DNA of 64,000 bases, from NCBI RefSeq assembly GCF_022179525.1, contig NZ_BPQX01000011.1:248001-312000 (forward strand). Direction: 5' to 3'. The position numbers and the translations under genes were made by a program. The stretch comes from Methylobacterium persicinum (lineage in GTDB: Bacteria; Pseudomonadota; Alphaproteobacteria; Rhizobiales; Beijerinckiaceae). Below, one piece after another: positions 1 to 8,082 of the stretch. Position 1 is the stretch's first letter; each line of letters begins with the position of its first letter. The notes beneath the pieces were generated by a model, which saw nothing but the letters and a program-made list of their open reading frames with translations, made no database searches and was not told the DNA's origin.

Positions 1-1104
1 GGCAAAGGCGTGGCCGCGGATTGTCACGGGCCACACGGTCTCCACCAGGGTGATCGTCTCGTCGCAGATGCTCGCCTTGTAGCGCGCCTCGCCGATGCCG
101 AGATCGAAGGCGAGCCGTCCCCGCCCAGTTTGCTCCTTCACGAGGTGATGGAGCAGAAGGTCTCCGGGGCTGAACCGGGCGATCTCCGGGTCGGCCTCGA
201 ACGAGGTCATCATCCCGCTGTAGCGCGTGGCGTTCACCGCGCCGCCGAAAACCGCAAGGATCCGGCCCGTCTCGACCACCTGCAGGACGTGGATCTCCAC
301 CGCCGGATCGGCCCCGGAGGCCGCCCGTTCAAGGAACCGGCGAACCGCCTCCGGCGCGTAGGGATCGCGGATGCCCATGCCGGCGAACCGCGCGGCCTTC
401 TGCAGGTAGAAGGCGGACAGGAAGGCACGGGCCTCCTCGCCGTCCCCGGCCCTGCGATACGCGATCGGGCCGAGGGCGTCCGTCAGCCGCTTCTCCTTGG
501 AGCGCAGCTTCTTGCGGGCATCCGCACTGAAGACGCGCTTGATGGTCGATTCCGGGTCGGGCCCGAGGACGAGACCATAGGCGTTGCTGGCCGCCGCCTC
601 GCCCCCAAGGGCGAGGGGGTTCGGCGTGCCCTCCCAGATCTCCGGCTGGTGCGCAAAGGAGAAGGCGTCGATTCCGGCGCTGGCGGCCGCCGACAGCAGG
701 GCTGCACGGACCTCCGCAGACGGCACCGCGGCGGCATCCCGGGAGAAGACGGGCAGGTGGAAGTTGGCGTGCGTGTCCCCCACCGTGCAGGCCAGGGTGA
801 GGCCCCGTCGCCGCCGGACCACCAGAGGCAGGAGCAGGCGCATCCGCCCGGCCTGATCGCAGAGGATCGCGACGCGGGCGTCGTCCGCTTCGCCGGTCTC
901 ACGCAGATAGGCGGCGATCCAGTCGATGCGCTGATAGGGCGTGAACAAAGAATCCGCGGACGCCTCCGCGGAGCGCCAGAGGCCCTCCGCCGCGTCGAGG
1001 CCCGGCAGGATGGTGGCGGTCAGCGTCGGCCGCAGGCCGGACGTGATCCTCATGGGCCCCTTTCCGGCACTCCGTTCAACCGGGCCGTGTACGATCGCCG
1101 CCAT
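1..1104 (-). CDS. GNAT-family acetyltransferase, BioF2-like (FemAB/CelD type), 3' end outside window
   Basis: The minus strand is open from the ATG at 1104 to the window edge, about 368 codons with no stop. The frame has strong GC3 bias. Residues around 190-207 read DARKKLRSKEKRL, the basic helix typical of BioF2-like/FemAB-type acyltransferases such as the CelD/BcsL family. A later stretch (YSGMMTSFEADPEIARFSPGDLL) matches the acyl-CoA-binding half of that fold. Such proteins usually acylate sugars or peptides in envelope polysaccharide loci, which fits the polysaccharide deacetylase next door; this role is inferred. The ATG at 1104 has GGAGG five bases upstream. A second in-frame ATG at 1053 is a possible alternative start. 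The C-terminus is not visible. Confidence 0.8.
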   Translation of the reverse strand, partial: MAAIVHGPVERSAGKGPMRITSGLRPTLTATILPGLDAAEGLWRSAEASADSLFTPYQRIDWIAAYLRETGEADDARVAILCDQAGRMRLLLPLVVRRRRGLTLACTVGDTHANFHLPVFSRDAAAVPSAEVRAALLSAAASAGIDAFSFAHQPEIWEGTPNPLALGGEAAASNAYGLVLGPDPESTIKRVFSADARKKLRSKEKRLTDALGPIAYRRAGDGEEARAFLSAFYLQKAARFAGMGIRDPYAPEAVRRFLERAASGADPAVEIHVLQVVETGRILAVFGGAVNATRYSGMMTSFEADPEIARFSPGDLLLHHLVKEQTGRGRLAFDLGIGEARYKASICDETITLVETVWPVTIRGHAFA

Positions 1105-1280
1105 CGCTCCCTCCGCCCAGGGTCCCTCCACCGGGGCTCTCCGATCTGAGGCAGGGGGCCTGAAGCGCGAGTTTACCAAGGGCCGCCCCTCCCCCGTTAC
1201 CCGGTTGCAATCGCGCGGTTTGGGTAATGCAAAGTTGCGGGATTTTTTACGTGCCCGTTCGACAGTCGGCTCAGGCCGGG

Positions 1281-2369
1281 ATGTCCCGGCGGCCGGACGT
1301 CCCCCCAATGCTGTCCCCGCGCTCCAAGCACCGGATGTTCGAGGCGGGATTTCGCGCGGTGCGCGCTACGGGCGCCGACCGCTGGCTGGCTCCGGCGGCC
1401 CAGGGCCTCGGGGTGATCCTCACGTTTCACCGGGTCGACCCCTCGCCCCCGGACGCCTTCGCGCCGAACCGGCTTCTGTCGATCACCCCCGACTTCCTGG
1501 ACGCGACGTTGACCGAACTCGATGCCCGCGGCTTCGACGTGATCGGCCTCGACGAGGTGCCGGATCGGCTGAGCCGCCGGGATTACGGGCCGCCCTTCGC
1601 GGTGCTCACCTTCGACGACGGCTACCGCGACAACCTCCTGCACGCGCGCCCGGTGCTGGCGCGGCACAGGGTGCCCTGGACCCTCTTCGTCACGAGCGAC
1701 TTCGCCGACGGTCGCGGCCGCCTGTGGTGGGTGGAGCTGGAGCGGGCCATTGCCCGACTCGACCGGGTTCGGGTCGTGGTCGGCAAGCGGAGCGTCGACC
1801 TTCCGGCCCGCAGCCCTCAGGAAAAGGCCCTGGCCTTCGACGCCCTCTACCGCGACCTGCGGGCCGGCAGCGAGGAGCGCCTGCTCGACGGGATCGCCGG
1901 GCATTGCCGGGAGGCCGGCCTCAACCCCGGCCTCGTCGCGGGCGATCTGTGCCTCGGCTGGGACGAATTACGCGACCTTGCCGCGGATCCGGCCGTGACC
2001 ATCGGCGCCCATACGGTGAGCCATCCCATGCTGGCCAAGCATCCCCTGGCGAGCGCCGCCCGGGAAATCGCAGATGGGCGGGCGAGGATCGAGGCGGAGC
2101 TGGGGCGCACGGTGCGCCACCTCTCTTATCCGGTGGGCGATCCGGGCTCGGCGGGCCCGCGGGAATTCGCCCTGGCCCAGGCCCAGGGGTTCGCGACGGC
2201 GGTGACGACCCGGCCGGGCCATCTCTTTGCGGGTCATGCTGGGCATCTTCATGCCCTGCCGCGGGTCTCGGTGAACGGCTGCCATCAATCGGAGGCCGCA
2301 CTCGCCGGGCTCCTGTCAGGGGTGCCGTTCCTGGCCTGGAACCGGGGCCGGCGGCTCAACGTGGCGTGA
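1281..2369 (+). CDS. polysaccharide deacetylase family protein (NodB homology, CE4)
   Basis: The 362-residue protein carries the CE4 metal motif LTFDDGYRDN at about residues 109-118 and the second metal motif HTVSHP at about 244-249. These are the Asp-Asp and HxxxH residues of zinc- or cobalt-dependent N- or O-deacetylases. No clear signal peptide is seen, so a cytoplasmic or membrane-associated role in polysaccharide assembly is possible. The frame is open from 1227; ATGs at 1281 and 1308 are both plausible starts and homology begins near residue 10. It is transcribed divergently from the BioF2-like acetyltransferase. The pairing suggests cell-surface glycan modification, but the substrate cannot be read from sequence. 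Confidence 0.9.
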   Translation: MSRRPDVPPMLSPRSKHRMFEAGFRAVRATGADRWLAPAAQGLGVILTFHRVDPSPPDAFAPNRLLSITPDFLDATLTELDARGFDVIGLDEVPDRLSRRDYGPPFAVLTFDDGYRDNLLHARPVLARHRVPWTLFVTSDFADGRGRLWWVELERAIARLDRVRVVVGKRSVDLPARSPQEKALAFDALYRDLRAGSEERLLDGIAGHCREAGLNPGLVAGDLCLGWDELRDLAADPAVTIGAHTVSHPMLAKHPLASAAREIADGRARIEAELGRTVRHLSYPVGDPGSAGPREFALAQAQGFATAVTTRPGHLFAGHAGHLHALPRVSVNGCHQSEAALAGLLSGVPFLAWNRGRRLNVA

Positions 2370-2375
2370 GACGGT

Positions 2376-2714
2376 TCAGCGGCGGCGGTGGCGGCGGACC
2401 TCGCCGCCCGCGGTGAACATGGCGAATTGGCGCCCGTGCCGTCGGTAGCGTCGTCCGCGGCGGGGGGTGGCTTCGGCCTCGGGCTGAATGTCGGCTGGGG
2501 CGGCCTCCGGCAAGGCAGGCGCCGCCGCGGCGTCGACCGATGCGTAGCCCGCCGCGACGTTCTTGGCCGCGGGGCCGAACATCGCCAAGCACTGGTTGTA
2601 GGCGAGGTCGTTCTTCAGGCGCTCGCACTCGCCGATGCTGCGGGGGGTGCCCTGCGCCAGGGCAGCGAAGGGCACGAGGCAGAGGATCGACGCAACGAGA
2701 CGCGTGTGGGACAT
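2376..2714 (-). CDS. small exported protein of unknown function
   Basis: A 112-residue product with a clean signal peptide (MSHTRLVASILCLVPFAALAQG, cleavage near residue 20). A short conserved-looking part follows, with a two-cysteine pattern (IGECERLKNDLAYNQC). An Ala/Pro-rich linker and a strongly basic C-terminus (RRGRRYRRHGRQ and RRHRRR) complete it. The start was set at the ATG that begins the signal peptide; the frame extends 17 codons further upstream. It converges with the polysaccharide deacetylase gene, six bases apart. I do not recognise a family. The basic tail could bind acidic polymer or nucleic acid, which is a guess. Confidence 0.72.
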   Translation of the reverse strand: MSHTRLVASILCLVPFAALAQGTPRSIGECERLKNDLAYNQCLAMFGPAAKNVAAGYASVDAAAAPALPEAAPADIQPEAEATPRRGRRYRRHGRQFAMFTAGGEVRRHRRR

Positions 2715-2826
2715 GCAGCCGGGACTCGCGGGACAGGGGGCGACCGCCACGTGCGAATCGCTCAAGCTCTGTCTCTTCCGTGAGTACGGCGAAAACGAGG
2801 GGGCGGGCCCCGTACTCGGCCCGGTG

Positions 2827-3030
2827 TCAGTCCGGCCGCTCCATCCAGCGGATGAGCGGCATCAGGGGTAGGATCCAGCCGATGCCGAGGATGGAGTAGA
2901 GGATGGCCTGGACCGCCGCGGGCGTCTCGGCGATGCGGCTGTCGGCCAGCGCCATGGCGATGGGCGCGTAGAGGCAGACGAAGGCGAGGATGCCCACCGT
3001 CCCGATCAGCACGCGGATGCGTCGCGGCAT
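2827..3030 (-). CDS. DUF2842 small membrane protein
   Basis: A 67-residue protein with two predicted transmembrane helices: residues about 7-28 (VLIGTVGILAFVCLYAPIAMA) and about 42-61. The closing segment (GWILPLMPLIRWMERPD) is typical of DUF2842. The family is common in Rhizobiales, where I recall it beside the heme A synthase gene, as here (divergent, 163 nt apart). Its function is unknown. The context suggests a link to cytochrome oxidase maturation or the inner membrane, but this rests only on neighbourhood. Confidence 0.85.
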   Translation of the reverse strand: MPRRIRVLIGTVGILAFVCLYAPIAMALADSRIAETPAAVQAILYSILGIGWILPLMPLIRWMERPD

Positions 3031-3192
3031 CGCTCCCCTCCCGACCTGTTTGCCGCATGGGGCTAACGCCCTGACGACACTGAGGCAACCGGCGCGTTGC
3101 CGCCCCCGTCCGGGGCGATGCGGCGCCGCGCGCGTTGCCCGCGCCGGGCCGATCCCTTAACGCCGGGCTATCGGGCGGCGCGGAGGATCACG

Positions 3193-4305
3193 ATGAGCGC
3201 AATTCCGGATCGGGCCGGGGGTAAGAGCAGCGGGGCCGTGCGCCTGTGGCTCGCCGTGGTCGCGGCCCTGGTGATCGCCATGGTCGCCGTGGGCGGGGCG
3301 ACCCGCCTCACCGGCTCGGGCCTGTCGATCACGGAATGGCGCCCGGTCACCGGAATCGTCCCGCCCCTGTCGGAGGCCGATTGGGCGAGCGAGTTCGCCA
3401 AGTACCGGGATACGCCCCAATACGCGATCCTCAACCAGGGGATGGGGCTCTCGGCGTTCAAGGTCCTGTACGGCTGGGAGTGGGGGCACCGCCTGCTCGG
3501 CCGCCTGCTGGGCCTCGTCTTCTTCCTGCCGCTGATCGTGTTCTGGTGGCGGGGCATGATCCGCCGCCGGCTCGGTTGGGGACTGCTGGCCCTCGGCGTC
3601 CTCGGGGGCCTCCAGGGTGCCATCGGCTGGATCATGGTCGCCTCGGGACTCGAGCCGGGCATGACGGCCGTCGCCCCCCTGAAGCTCGCCCTTCACCTCA
3701 CCACCGCGAGCCTGATCCTCGCCGTGGTGGTCTGGCTTGCCGCGGGCGAGCGTCCCGAGGCCCTCGCCCCCGCTCCGGGCCGGCTGCGGACGACCGCCCT
3801 GCTGCTACCACCCATGGTGCTGGCGCAGATCTTCCTCGGCGGCCTCGTGGCGGGCTCCCATGCGGGGCTCGTCTACAACACCTGGCCCGACATGGACGGC
3901 GTCCTCATCCCCCCGGCCGACAGCCTATTCGCGGTTCGGCCGTGGATCGAGAACTTCGTCGATAACCATCTCCTCGTGCAATTCGACCACCGGTTGGTCG
4001 CCTACATCCTCCTGGCCGTCGCCTTGCTCCACGCCGTCGATGCGGCGGTGTCGGCCTGGGGAACCCTGGCGGCGCGGCGGGCGATGATGGTCGCCGCCTT
4101 CGTCCTCGCCCAGGCCGGCCTCGGCATCGCGACGTTGCTCCTGGCGGTCCCCCTGTGGGCGGCCCTCGCGCACCAGGTCATGGCCATGGGCGTCCTCTCC
4201 GCGGCGACGATCCATGCCCGCCTGAGCCAGGGCGTCCGGACCGGAACCGCCCCGCAGGCCGCGTCGGGACGGGCCTATCCTGGCCTCGCGGCCCAGAGAG
4301 CCTGA
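3193..4305 (+). CDS. ctaA: heme A synthase, COX15/CtaA family
   Basis: A 370-residue polytopic membrane protein with about eight helices. It oxidises the C8 methyl of heme O to heme A for aa3-type cytochrome oxidase. Four heme-ligand histidine segments are visible: WEWGHRLLGRLLG, LALHLTTASL, FDHRLVAYIL and LAHQVMAMG. The N-terminal signature GGATRLTGSGLSITEWRPV of the proteobacterial CtaA class is present. The start at 3193 has GGAGG nine bases upstream; the frame is open from 3097, but the added residues are basic and unlike the family. An aerobic respiratory chain with heme A is implied. Confidence 0.97.
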   Translation: MSAIPDRAGGKSSGAVRLWLAVVAALVIAMVAVGGATRLTGSGLSITEWRPVTGIVPPLSEADWASEFAKYRDTPQYAILNQGMGLSAFKVLYGWEWGHRLLGRLLGLVFFLPLIVFWWRGMIRRRLGWGLLALGVLGGLQGAIGWIMVASGLEPGMTAVAPLKLALHLTTASLILAVVVWLAAGERPEALAPAPGRLRTTALLLPPMVLAQIFLGGLVAGSHAGLVYNTWPDMDGVLIPPADSLFAVRPWIENFVDNHLLVQFDHRLVAYILLAVALLHAVDAAVSAWGTLAARRAMMVAAFVLAQAGLGIATLLLAVPLWAALAHQVMAMGVLSAATIHARLSQGVRTGTAPQAASGRAYPGLAAQRA

Positions 4306-4387
4306 GGTTTTGTGCCCTGCGACATCATTGCCGCGGGGCAGAAACATTCAGCTTATCAACCGAAAACGGGGGATGAGCCTCTGTTGC

Positions 4388-4400
4388 GCAGTCTAACTGT
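4388..4400. promoter_or_regulatory. degenerate copy of the 5151-5177 palindrome, upstream of hlyIII
   Basis: The 13-mer GCAGTCTAACTGT matches 12 of 13 positions with GCAGTTTAACTGT at 5158-5170. Its flanks GTT (4383) and AAC (4403) keep the outer symmetry. It lies 58 nt upstream of the hemolysin III start and may be an operator. No known regulator box is recognised. Confidence 0.35.
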
Positions 4401-4457
4401 GGAACGCTCACATCGTCTCAGGCTTAAGCTTCGGCGCGTAGTGCAGGAGGCTCCGCG

Positions 4458-5141
4458 ATGTCTCTCGCCGAAGATGGTCGTCCGCTGACACTGACGTGGA
4501 ATTACACGCCCCGCGAGATCCTGGCCGACGGGATCATCCACGGCCTCGGGGTTGCGCTGGGTATCCTGGGTGCGGGCACGCTGATGCTCACGGCCCTGAG
4601 CGCCCACCTCGCCCTCGGGGAGCAGGCCGCGCTCTTCGTCTACGCTACGGCCCTGGTCCTGATGCTGGCCGTCTCGGCGACGTACAACCTCTACCCTGTG
4701 GGACCGCGCAAGTGGCTGCTGCGCCGGGCGGACCATGCCCTCATCTACCTGATGATTGCGGGAACCTACACGCCCCTCGTGGCGCTTGTCGGCTCCGGCC
4801 CCGTCGCCTACGGCCTGCTGGCGGTGATCTGGATCGTCGCCCTTGTCGGCATCGCGGTGAAGCTGCTGATGCCGGGCCGCTTCGACCGGCTGTCCATCGG
4901 GCTCTACCTCATCCTCGGATGGAGCGGTCTCTTCGCCTACGAATCGGTGATCGCCGCCTTGCAGCCCACTGCGCTGTGCCTGCTGGCGATCGGCGGAGCG
5001 CTCTACTCCATCGGCGTGGTGTTCCACGTCTGGCGCACGCTGCCCTTCCAGAACGCCATCTGGCACGCCTTCGTGCTCCTCGCGACCGCTTGCCACTACG
5101 GCACGATCTGGTCGAGCCTGCGCACCGTCGTCATCGGTTGA
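4458..5141 (+). CDS. hemolysin III family protein (PAQR/CREST membrane protein)
   Basis: A 227-residue protein with seven predicted transmembrane helices. The family motifs are HGLGVALGILG in helix 1, SATYNLYP in helix 2, DHALIYLMIAGTYTPL in helix 3 and HAFVLLATACHYGTI in the last helix. The Asp and paired His residues match the zinc site of the PAQR/HlyIII/CREST superfamily. The natural role of bacterial members is unclear; a membrane lipid hydrolase activity is suspected for the superfamily. The ATG at 4458 is preceded by AGGAGG about nine bases upstream. Symmetric operator-like sequences lie on both sides (4388-4400 and 5151-5177). Confidence 0.92.
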   Translation: MSLAEDGRPLTLTWNYTPREILADGIIHGLGVALGILGAGTLMLTALSAHLALGEQAALFVYATALVLMLAVSATYNLYPVGPRKWLLRRADHALIYLMIAGTYTPLVALVGSGPVAYGLLAVIWIVALVGIAVKLLMPGRFDRLSIGLYLILGWSGLFAYESVIAALQPTALCLLAIGGALYSIGVVFHVWRTLPFQNAIWHAFVLLATACHYGTIWSSLRTVVIG

Positions 5142-5150
5142 TGCGGCTCC

Positions 5151-5177
5151 GTTCAGGGCAGTTTAACTGTCCTGAAC
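5151..5177. promoter_or_regulatory. 27-bp near-perfect palindrome between hlyIII and EPS glycosyltransferase
   Basis: Left arm GTTCAGGGCAGTT (5151-5163), centre T, right arm AACTGTCCTGAAC (5165-5177): 12 of 13 positions pair. There is no T-tract and essentially no loop, so a dimeric regulator's operator is more likely than a terminator. It begins 10 nt after the hlyIII stop and ends 85 nt before the glycosyltransferase start. A further half-site-like CCTGAAC lies near 5209. Confidence 0.5.
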
Positions 5178-5262
5178 AAATCGGGCGGCAGAACAGGACG
5201 CCTTAATAGCCTGAACATCCGCACGAGAGCAGTTTCCGCGGCATCCAGCCGAGGAGACTGTC

Positions 5263-6450
5263 GTGGCGGCCGTGACTACGAGCGATCCTTCATCGTCCGT
5301 GCGAATCCTGCACGTGTTCCGCGCGCCCGTGGGCGGATTGTTCCGCCACGTCTCGGACCTCGCGCGGCTCCAGGCTGCCGCCGGGCACGAGGTCGGCATC
5401 GTGTGCGATTCCACCACGGGGGGAGCCCAGGCCGAGCGGGCCCTGGCCGCCCTCGCACCTCATTTAGCCCTCGGTGTGCGGCGCCTCCCGATGCGGCGCA
5501 ACCCGCACCTGTCCGACCGGACGGCGCTGCTGGCCGTCCGCGACCGTGCCGCGGAGGTCGGGGCGGACGTGCTCCACGGCCACGGAGCAAAGGGCGGCGT
5601 CTATGCGCGGATCGCGCCATCCCGGAGCCCGGTGATCCGGGCGTACACGCCCCACGGCGGCAGCTACAACTACCGGCCGGGGAGCGCCCTTCACCGGCTC
5701 TACATGGCCGCCGAGGGGCTGCTTGCCCGTCGCACCGATGTGTTCCTGTTCGAGAGCCACTACGTCGCCGGCTGCCACCGGACCTTTGTCGGAGGCCCCG
5801 AACGGATCACCCGCATCGTCCACAACGGCATCGGCGAGGCCGAGTTCGCCCCACTCACCCCCGCCGCGGACCGGTTCGACCTGCTCTATGTCGGCGAGCT
5901 GAGGGAGGCGAAAGGGCTCCCGTTCCTCCTCGACGCCTTCGCGCGGATGCGGGCACAGGGACGCGCCTTGCGTCTCCTGATGGTGGGGTCGGGGCCAGAC
6001 GAGGCGAGCCTTCGCGCCGCCACGGTGGAGATGGGCATCGCCGACGCCGTCGCCTTCGAGCCGGCGCAGCCGATCCGGACGGTGCTCGCCCGGGGCAAGA
6101 TCCTGGTCGTGCCGTCGCTCGCGGAGTCCCTGCCCTACGTCGTTCTTGAGGCCGCCGCCGCGGCGCAGCCCCTCGTTGCCACCGATGTCGGGGGGATGCC
6201 GGAGATCTTCGGATCCGCCGCCGACAGGCTGGTCCCCGCCAGGGATGCCGGCGCCCTAGCCGAGGCTATCGCCGCTGTCCTCGACGAACCCTCCGAGCAA
6301 CGCGAGCCCCGCTTCCGGGCGCTCAGCGACTCCGTCCGCCTGAGGTTCTCCCTCGACCGGATGGGGGCCGACGTGCTGTCGGGTTACGCCGCCGCCCTGC
6401 GCGCCCGGTCCCGCAACGCCGCCCCGGTCGGCGCTCCGGAGACGGCCTGA
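5263..6450 (+). CDS. glycosyltransferase family 4 protein (exopolysaccharide type)
   Basis: A 395-residue GT-B fold glycosyltransferase. The N-terminal glycine-rich acceptor loop is PVGGLFRHVSDLARLQAAAG. The C-terminal donor-binding E-x7-E motif lies in PSLAESLPYVVLEAAAAAQP near residues 285-305, followed by VATDVGGMPEI. No signal peptide or membrane segment is evident, so it acts at the cytoplasmic face. It precedes the initiating polyprenyl glycosylphosphotransferase by 117 nt on the same strand, so both probably build one exopolysaccharide repeat unit. The annotated start at 5263 is GTG. A palindrome at 5151-5177 may control it. Donor sugar unknown. Confidence 0.92.
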   Translation: MAAVTTSDPSSSVRILHVFRAPVGGLFRHVSDLARLQAAAGHEVGIVCDSTTGGAQAERALAALAPHLALGVRRLPMRRNPHLSDRTALLAVRDRAAEVGADVLHGHGAKGGVYARIAPSRSPVIRAYTPHGGSYNYRPGSALHRLYMAAEGLLARRTDVFLFESHYVAGCHRTFVGGPERITRIVHNGIGEAEFAPLTPAADRFDLLYVGELREAKGLPFLLDAFARMRAQGRALRLLMVGSGPDEASLRAATVEMGIADAVAFEPAQPIRTVLARGKILVVPSLAESLPYVVLEAAAAAQPLVATDVGGMPEIFGSAADRLVPARDAGALAEAIAAVLDEPSEQREPRFRALSDSVRLRFSLDRMGADVLSGYAAALRARSRNAAPVGAPETA

Positions 6451-6567
6451 CCTCGCGGGGTCGTCATCGGCCAGTCCGATGGCAACCACCCGTTTTAAGC
6501 TTTCCGACAAACAACCGTGCGAGCTTCGGGCGACACGCTCGCTCGATGAGGCTGGAAGACCGGACCG

Positions 6568-8082
6568 ATGAGTGCTTTCGACGTCCGCGACATCATGAAG
6601 GCGGCGGGCCCTGGGTCGGGCTACAAGGCACATGACCTGCCGTTCCAGGAGTGGACGACCTCAGTGGCCCGCCCGGGGCCGCTCTCGCCCCTGGTCCTGT
6701 GCGGACTCGTGCGCATGCTCGAAGGCGCTACGCTCCTCGCCTTCGGCATCCTGCTCTATCTCGGCATGCTGCACGGCCGCGTCGCCTCGGCGGCGACCTA
6801 CGCCGCCGCCATCGTCCTCGTGCCCGCCGCCTGCATCGGCATCGCCCAGGCAGCCGGCGCCTACCGGCTCCAGGCGATGCGCACCTTCGTGCGCGCGGCG
6901 ATCCGCATCACCGCCGCCTGGACCACCACCTTCCTCGTCCTGGCCGCCCTGCTCGTCTTCACCAAGCTCGCGGACCAGACCTCCCGCCTGTGGCTCGCCA
7001 CCTATTATGCCGGGGGCCTTGCCCTCCTCCTCGCGGGCCGGGTCGCCCTGTCCCGCTACGTGGACGCCCAGACCCGAGCCGGCCGCTTCGACCGCCGCAC
7101 CGCCATCGTCGGCGGGGGCGAAGCCGGCGAGGCGCTCATCGCCGCCCTGTCGGCGCAGGGGGATTCGGGGATCAGCGTCGTCGGCGTGTTCGACGACCGC
7201 AACGACGATCGCTCCACCGAGTCCGTTGCGGGGGTGCCGAAGCTCGGCAACGTGGACGACCTCGTGGCCTACGCCCGGGGCCACCGCCTCGACCTGATTG
7301 TGTTCACGATTCCGATCTCGGCCGAGGGACGCATCCTCCAGATGCTCGCCAAGCTCTGGGTTCTGCCCATCGACATCCGCCTTTCGGCCCATGCGGCCAA
7401 GCTGCGGCTGCGCCCCCGGAGCTATTCGTATCTCGGCTCGGTGCCGGTGCTCGACGTGTTCGACAAGCCGATCGCCGACTGGGACGTGGTGGTGAAGGCC
7501 GCCTTCGACCGCTGCGTGGCGCTCCTCGCCCTGGTCGCGCTCTCACCGGTCATGCTCGCGGTGGCGCTCGCCGTCCGCGTTACCTCGAAGGGGCCGGTCC
7601 TGTTCCGGCAGAAGCGCCACGGCTTCAACAACGAGCTGATCGAGATCTTCAAGTTCCGCTCGATGTACGTCGATCAGTGCGACGCCACCGCCGACCGGAT
7701 GGTGACGAAGGGTGACAGCCGGGTCACACCGGTCGGACGCTTCATCCGCAAGACCTCGCTGGACGAGCTGCCGCAACTGTTCAACGTGCTGAAGGGCGAC
7801 CTCTCCCTGGTCGGGCCGCGGCCCCACGCCCTCCAGGCCAAGGCCGCCGATACGCTCTACGACCAGGTCGTGGACGGCTACTTCGCCCGGCACCGGGTGA
7901 AGCCGGGCATCACCGGCTGGGCGCAGATCAACGGGTGGCGCGGCGAAACCGATACGTCGGAGAAGCTCCAACGCCGCATCGAGCATGACCTGTACTACAT
8001 CGAGAACTGGTCGGTGCTGCTCGATCTCCAGATCCTGCTGACGACGCCCTTCGCGCTGTTCAAGACCGAGAACGCCTACTGA
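6568..8082 (+). CDS. exopolysaccharide polyprenyl glycosylphosphotransferase (WcaJ/GumD-like)
   Basis: A 504-residue protein that probably transfers a hexose-1-phosphate to undecaprenyl phosphate, starting exopolysaccharide repeat synthesis. An N-terminal bundle of about four helices (residues about 45-170) is followed by a Rossmann-like domain (AIVGGGEAGEALIAAL near 180). The catalytic bacterial sugar-transferase domain covers about 310-500. Its signatures are KGPVLFRQKRHGFN, EIFKFRSMYVD, TPVGRFIRKTSLDELPQL and LSLVGPRPHA. Length matches the family. The stop overlaps the stop of the convergent LpoA-like gene by 7 nt. Glucose is the usual substrate for this subfamily, but galactose is not excluded. 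Confidence 0.93.
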   Translation: MSAFDVRDIMKAAGPGSGYKAHDLPFQEWTTSVARPGPLSPLVLCGLVRMLEGATLLAFGILLYLGMLHGRVASAATYAAAIVLVPAACIGIAQAAGAYRLQAMRTFVRAAIRITAAWTTTFLVLAALLVFTKLADQTSRLWLATYYAGGLALLLAGRVALSRYVDAQTRAGRFDRRTAIVGGGEAGEALIAALSAQGDSGISVVGVFDDRNDDRSTESVAGVPKLGNVDDLVAYARGHRLDLIVFTIPISAEGRILQMLAKLWVLPIDIRLSAHAAKLRLRPRSYSYLGSVPVLDVFDKPIADWDVVVKAAFDRCVALLALVALSPVMLAVALAVRVTSKGPVLFRQKRHGFNNELIEIFKFRSMYVDQCDATADRMVTKGDSRVTPVGRFIRKTSLDELPQLFNVLKGDLSLVGPRPHALQAKAADTLYDQVVDGYFARHRVKPGITGWAQINGWRGETDTSEKLQRRIEHDLYYIENWSVLLDLQILLTTPFALFKTENAY

